From contig CAJVXD010000057.1 of assembly GCA_913009675.1 (NCBI GenBank), forward strand, positions 1 through 7,246: a stretch of 7,246 nt of DNA, written 5' to 3'. Under the pieces are notes generated by a model. It was not told the DNA's origin, made no database searches, and saw only the letters and a program-made list of their open reading frames with translations. Positions 4,464 to 7,246 of the stretch are shown in pieces. Numbering within the stretch: the first letter of the stretch is position 1; each line of letters starts with the position of its first letter. The position numbers were made by a program, and so were the translations under genes. Origin of the DNA: an uncultured bacterium (GTDB lineage Bacteria > Omnitrophota > Gorgyraeia > Gorgyraeales > Gorgyraeaceae).

Positions 4464-5591
4464 ATGAAAATATTAATTAGTTATGCCTATGCCGGGATCG
4501 GACATAAAAAGGCTGCAAGGGCAGTGGAGGACGCCCTGTCGGGTTTTAGCGGCCTTGAGGTGTCAAATGTAGATATGCTGGATTATACAGATACCTTTTT
4601 TAAGTTTTCGTACCCGCGGGTATATCTATTTTTGATAAACAGGGTCCCTTTATTGTGGGGGTTTCTCTATTATCTGCTGGATTTTAAACTTGTTGATAGA
4701 TTCCTGGCCCCTGTGCGGAGATTCTTTCACAGTATCCATGCAGGAGACTTTGTAAGATTTGTCATTAAGGAAAGGCCGGACGTAGTTGTCTGTACCCATT
4801 TTCTCCCGGCTGAAGTGATTTCGGGGTTAAAAAGAAAAGGTATTTTTAAGGGGAGGCTTATAACGATCGTTACGGATTTTATGCCGCATGCTTTCTGGAT
4901 GGCCATGGACTCGGATTATTTTATAGCCGGGATAGAGGGGACAAAAAAAGACCTCATGAGGCGGGGGATAGGGGAAGATCGAATAAAGGTGTTTGGCATA
5001 CCCTGTGAATCCAAGTTTAGTGTTTCGAAATCCCGCGAAGGATTGATAAAAAAACTGGGATTGGACGAAGGGTTCTTTAATCTTCTCGTTATGAGCGGGG
5101 GCTTTGGTACAGGGCCTGTAAGGGAAATAGTATACTCATTTGATTCTGAGGGAGAGGAGATAAGGAAGGCCATCCAGCTTATAGTTATTTGCGGCAGGAA
5201 TAAGGGATTGTATGAAGAATTAAGCGCTGCGCGGGCAACCCTGAAATGCAGATTGAATATTTTTGGCTATATGGATAATATCGATGAGTTCATGGAGGTG
5301 AGCGATTGCATTATAACAAAGTCCGGAGGTTTGACGGTTTCAGAGGCCCTCTCCAAAAGACTCCCGATGATTATCATACAACCCATACCCGGCCAGGAGA
5401 CAAGAAATTGTAAGGTGCTGACGGGTTATGGGGCAGCGGTAAGGGCAGATAGCGTCAAAGACGTCTTGGTGCATGTGAGGGATTTTATAGATTATCCTGA
5501 AAAGATAATAGGCATAAAGAGAAGGGCAGGCCTATTCTCTTATCCTGATGCCGCCAGGGCAATAGCGCGGTTTGTCTTGTCATCCCTGTGA
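4464..5591 (+). CDS. MGDG synthase / UgtP-type glycosyltransferase (diacylglycerol glycosyltransferase-like)
   Basis: The 375-residue GT-B enzyme (family GT28) probably adds a hexose from a UDP-sugar to diacylglycerol at the inner membrane surface, making a glycolipid. The N-terminal half matches the MGDG synthase domain: GIGHKKAARAV (11-21), PDVVVCTHF (105-113) and IVTDFMPHAFWM (135-146). The C-terminal half carries the sugar-nucleotide site: VMSGGFGTG (209-217), FGYMDNIDEFM (267-277), TKSGGLTVSEAL (285-296) and the PGQE loop (309-312). The length is normal for the bacterial form. Hydrophobic residues at about 54-73 may form a membrane-binding surface rather than a spanning helix. ATG 4464 is placed by the conserved N-terminus; the sequence before it is AT-rich with no Shine-Dalgarno. 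The acceptor is inferred; MurG-like or sterol/polyprenol substrates are less likely. Confidence 0.82.
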   Translation: MKILISYAYAGIGHKKAARAVEDALSGFSGLEVSNVDMLDYTDTFFKFSYPRVYLFLINRVPLLWGFLYYLLDFKLVDRFLAPVRRFFHSIHAGDFVRFVIKERPDVVVCTHFLPAEVISGLKRKGIFKGRLITIVTDFMPHAFWMAMDSDYFIAGIEGTKKDLMRRGIGEDRIKVFGIPCESKFSVSKSREGLIKKLGLDEGFFNLLVMSGGFGTGPVREIVYSFDSEGEEIRKAIQLIVICGRNKGLYEELSAARATLKCRLNIFGYMDNIDEFMEVSDCIITKSGGLTVSEALSKRLPMIIIQPIPGQETRNCKVLTGYGAAVRADSVKDVLVHVRDFIDYPEKIIGIKRRAGLFSYPDAARAIARFVLSSL

Positions 5592-5601
5592 AAGCAGGGA
5601 T
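5582..5601 (+). promoter_or_regulatory. Hairpin over the lipid glycosyltransferase stop and the next ribosome binding site
   Basis: ATCCCTG (5582-5588) pairs perfectly with CAGGGAT (5595-5601) around a six-base loop that begins with the UGA stop codon (5589-5591). The right arm includes AGGGA (5596-5600), the only Shine-Dalgarno-like sequence before the tRNA nucleotidyltransferase-like gene. A ribosome finishing the upstream gene would open this stem and expose the site, so translational coupling is a reasonable inference. Confidence 0.4.
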
Positions 5602-5612
5602 TCAGATTGCTT

Positions 5613-6350
5613 ATGAAGATAGATCTATCCAAAAAATTTCCAGCAGGGATTTTCAATATCATAAAGGTTGTCGGAAAGACGGCTGACACAAAAGGCCTTT
5701 CTATCTTTCTCGTGGGGGGTACGGTAAGGGACATCTTACTGAGAGTTAAAAACTACGATCTTGATTTTGTAATAGAAGGCGATGCCCTGAATCTTGCAAG
5801 GATTTTAAACCGCTCATTTAAAGGCAGCCTGAAACAACACAGGGCATTCGGAACGGCTACCATTACTTATAAAGACATGAGACTGGATATAGCTACTGCA
5901 AGACAGGAGAGCTATAAAAGGCCTGCCGCCTATCCCGATGTAAAGCCTGCTGTCATAAAGGAAGACTTATTCAGAAGGGATTTTACGATAAACGCGATGG
6001 CCGTTTCTATCAACAAGAAGGGTTTTGGGGAAATTATTGATTTTTACGGAGGGTCTAAGGATTTAAAAAAGGGTATTATCAGGGTAATGCATGAAAGGAG
6101 TTTTATAGATGACCCGACCAGGATCTTCAGGGGCGTCAGGTTTGCCGTAAGATTCGATTTTAAGATAGAACGCCGCACAAAAAGACTGATGAAGGAGGCG
6201 ATCCTGGAAGGTTATTTAGGAGAGGTAAACCGCAGCAGGATCAGAAAAGAGATGGAGTTATTTTTAAATGAAAAGAGACCGCGGAAATGCCTGGAGGCGT
6301 TTTCTAATTTGATACGAAAGGGTGATTGGTATGAGGATAAGGGCAGATAA
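5613..6350 (+). CDS. Short class II tRNA nucleotidyltransferase (CCA/A-adding)-like protein, head and neck only
   Basis: The 245-residue product (from ATG 5613) resembles the N-terminal half of bacterial CCA- or A-adding enzymes, which build the tRNA 3' end in the cytoplasm. It has the nucleotidyltransferase signature FLVGGTVRDILL (32-43) with metal-binding DLD (49-51), LDIATARQESY (91-101), RRDFTINAMA (121-130) and the neck motif DDPTRIFRGVRFAVRF (166-181). It then ends about 35 residues after RSRIRKEME. Usual enzymes run to 400 residues or more with body and tail domains that grip the tRNA; these are absent. The gene ends 20 bases inside rbfA, and no frameshifted remainder is possible because rbfA occupies the following sequence. 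A TTG at 5607 has better spacing from AGGGA (six bases, versus 12 for the ATG), so the start is uncertain by two codons. It could be a working minimal enzyme, a partner of a second protein, or a decaying gene. Confidence 0.8.
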   Translation: MKIDLSKKFPAGIFNIIKVVGKTADTKGLSIFLVGGTVRDILLRVKNYDLDFVIEGDALNLARILNRSFKGSLKQHRAFGTATITYKDMRLDIATARQESYKRPAAYPDVKPAVIKEDLFRRDFTINAMAVSINKKGFGEIIDFYGGSKDLKKGIIRVMHERSFIDDPTRIFRGVRFAVRFDFKIERRTKRLMKEAILEGYLGEVNRSRIRKEMELFLNEKRPRKCLEAFSNLIRKGDWYEDKGR

Positions 6351-6684
6351 GGTTAAAGGCCAGCTGAGAAAAGAGATATCCGTGATCCTGCAGGAGGACC
6401 TGAAGGATCCGCGCATAGGATTTGTCACTGTAACGAGAATAGACCTTACGGGGGACCTCAGGTATGCGAAGGTTTATTTTAGCATCCTTGGCGATGAAGC
6501 GACTCAAGAATCGAGTGTAGAAGGAATTCAGAGCGCCGCAGGTTACATCAGAAGGCTTATAGGGGAGAGGTTGGAATTAAAGTATGTGCCGGAATTATGT
6601 TTCAAGCTGGATAGGTCTATCGAGTATAGCATGAACCTGGAAAAGATACTGGAGGGGTTACGCAATGAGCAGAGAGACAGTTAA
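6331..6684 (+). CDS. rbfA: Ribosome-binding factor A
   Basis: The 117-residue product is a single KH-type domain protein that binds the 30S subunit and helps mature the 5' end of 16S rRNA. The N-terminal helix is followed by LKDPRIGFVTVT (24-35), the strand LRYAKVYFSILG (43-54) and AGYIRRLIGERLELKYVPELCFKLD at positions 70-94, all typical of RbfA. The length is normal. ATG 6331 is chosen over an in-frame upstream start at 6322 because MRIRADKV fits the family's short N-terminus and AGGGTG (6318-6323) lies seven bases before it. It overlaps the upstream gene by 20 bases and the downstream gene by 20 bases, indicating one coupled operon. Confidence 0.93.
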   Translation: MRIRADKVKGQLRKEISVILQEDLKDPRIGFVTVTRIDLTGDLRYAKVYFSILGDEATQESSVEGIQSAAGYIRRLIGERLELKYVPELCFKLDRSIEYSMNLEKILEGLRNEQRDS

Positions 6685-7246
6685 AAGGGCAATAGGTAGA
6701 TTTGAAAAGTTTCTTATCTCCTCTCACATAAATCCCGAGGGCGATGCCATAGGGAGTCAGATTGCAATGTCGTCATTATTGAAACGTCTTGGGAAAAAGG
6801 TTGTCAGTGTCAATGATAATCCTGTGCCGCATACCCTGCGTTTCATGAAAGGTTCAGAGGATATCCTGAAGGAGATGCCCCGTGATTTTAATTTCGACTC
6901 AGCTATGATTTTAGATTCTCCTGATCTTACAAGGATAGGGAGGATTGCAAACTACATAAGCAGCGACAAACCGGTCATTAATATAGATCATCATATATCT
7001 AACCAGAGATTTGCGAGATATAACTGGGTAGCGCCCAATGTCTCCAGCGCGGGAGAGATGGTATTCGAACTCTTCAAAGAGTTTAAACTAAAGATGCGAT
7101 ACGATGAAGCGGTGGCCATCTATGTAGCTATTATGACGGATACAGGCTCTTTTAAGTATACGAATACCAGTTCCAGGACCCACAGGATCATAGCAGAATT
7201 GATAGATGCAGGCGCGGAGCCCTATCAACTTTTTAGCAGGATTTAC
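6665..7246 (+). CDS. nrnA: DHH-family phosphoesterase, NrnA-type oligoribonuclease/pAp phosphatase (3' end outside window)
   Basis: 194 residues are visible and the frame is open to the last base. The DHH domain motifs are present in order: SSHINPEGDAIGS (19-31), the aspartate of MILDSPD (81-87), NIDHH (106-110) and MTDTGSFKYTNT (157-168). These bind two divalent metals. The family degrades short RNA oligonucleotides and pAp, or cyclic dinucleotide intermediates. The first motif has glutamate where aspartate is usual (PEGD rather than PDGD). The C-terminal DHHA1 domain lies beyond the window. GGAGG (6651-6655) is nine bases before ATG 6665, and the gene overlaps rbfA by 20 bases. The rbfA-nrnA order is common in many bacterial phyla. 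Substrate preference cannot be fixed from this part. Confidence 0.9.
   Translation, partial: MSRETVKRAIGRFEKFLISSHINPEGDAIGSQIAMSSLLKRLGKKVVSVNDNPVPHTLRFMKGSEDILKEMPRDFNFDSAMILDSPDLTRIGRIANYISSDKPVINIDHHISNQRFARYNWVAPNVSSAGEMVFELFKEFKLKMRYDEAVAIYVAIMTDTGSFKYTNTSSRTHRIIAELIDAGAEPYQLFSRIY

Overview
This window looks like one end of a metagenome-derived contig from an uncultivated, probably Gram-negative bacterium of moderate GC. The style of the genes recalls Omnitrophota, Elusimicrobiota or deltaproteobacterial lineages. Candidatus Omnitrophota is my best guess at low confidence, since no marker here settles it. All real genes are on the + strand.

Bases 1-145 are not genomic. They hold an unplaceable GT-rich stretch, a 17-T run, and a complete Illumina P7 / index / Read 2 adapter (80-145). 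Genomic sequence starts at 146, inside the 3' end of a family 2 glycosyltransferase gene. That gene's stop codon overlaps the start of a second, broken glycosyltransferase copy (297-382, frameshifted and cut off). Next comes an AT-rich cassette: a very strong sigma70-type promoter with a 16-bp perfect dyad over its -10 box and predicted start site, an AAA+ ATPase/DUF4143 gene (452-1663), and about 200 bases of noncoding sequence with GC-rich palindromic repeats.

Bases 1861-4344 form a tightly packed cell-surface glycan operon: an intact family 2 glycosyltransferase, an NAD-dependent sugar epimerase close to CDP-paratose 2-epimerase, a GmhB-type HAD phosphatase, and a 55-residue DUF5989-like membrane protein whose start lies inside the phosphatase gene. 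Neighbours are joined by ATGA overlaps or a 28-base overlap. Together they suggest making nucleotide-activated sugars (heptose, dideoxyhexose or similar) and transferring them to LPS or another surface glycan.

A 119-base spacer with nested and interlocking inverted repeats (4345-4463) precedes a second set: an MGDG synthase/UgtP-type lipid glycosyltransferase (4464-5591), a short class II tRNA nucleotidyltransferase-like protein lacking its C-terminal half, ribosome-binding factor A (rbfA), and a DHH phosphoesterase of the NrnA type that runs off the window. The last three overlap by 20 bases at each junction. The rbfA-nrnA pair is a common part of the bacterial nusA-infB-rbfA-truB region.

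Most of the window is ordinary. The parts worth a second look are the ATPase cassette with its dyad promoter inside a glycosyltransferase array, the structured spacer before the lipid glycosyltransferase, the short CCA-like enzyme, and the adapter chimera. I saw no tRNA, rRNA, CRISPR array or transposase.
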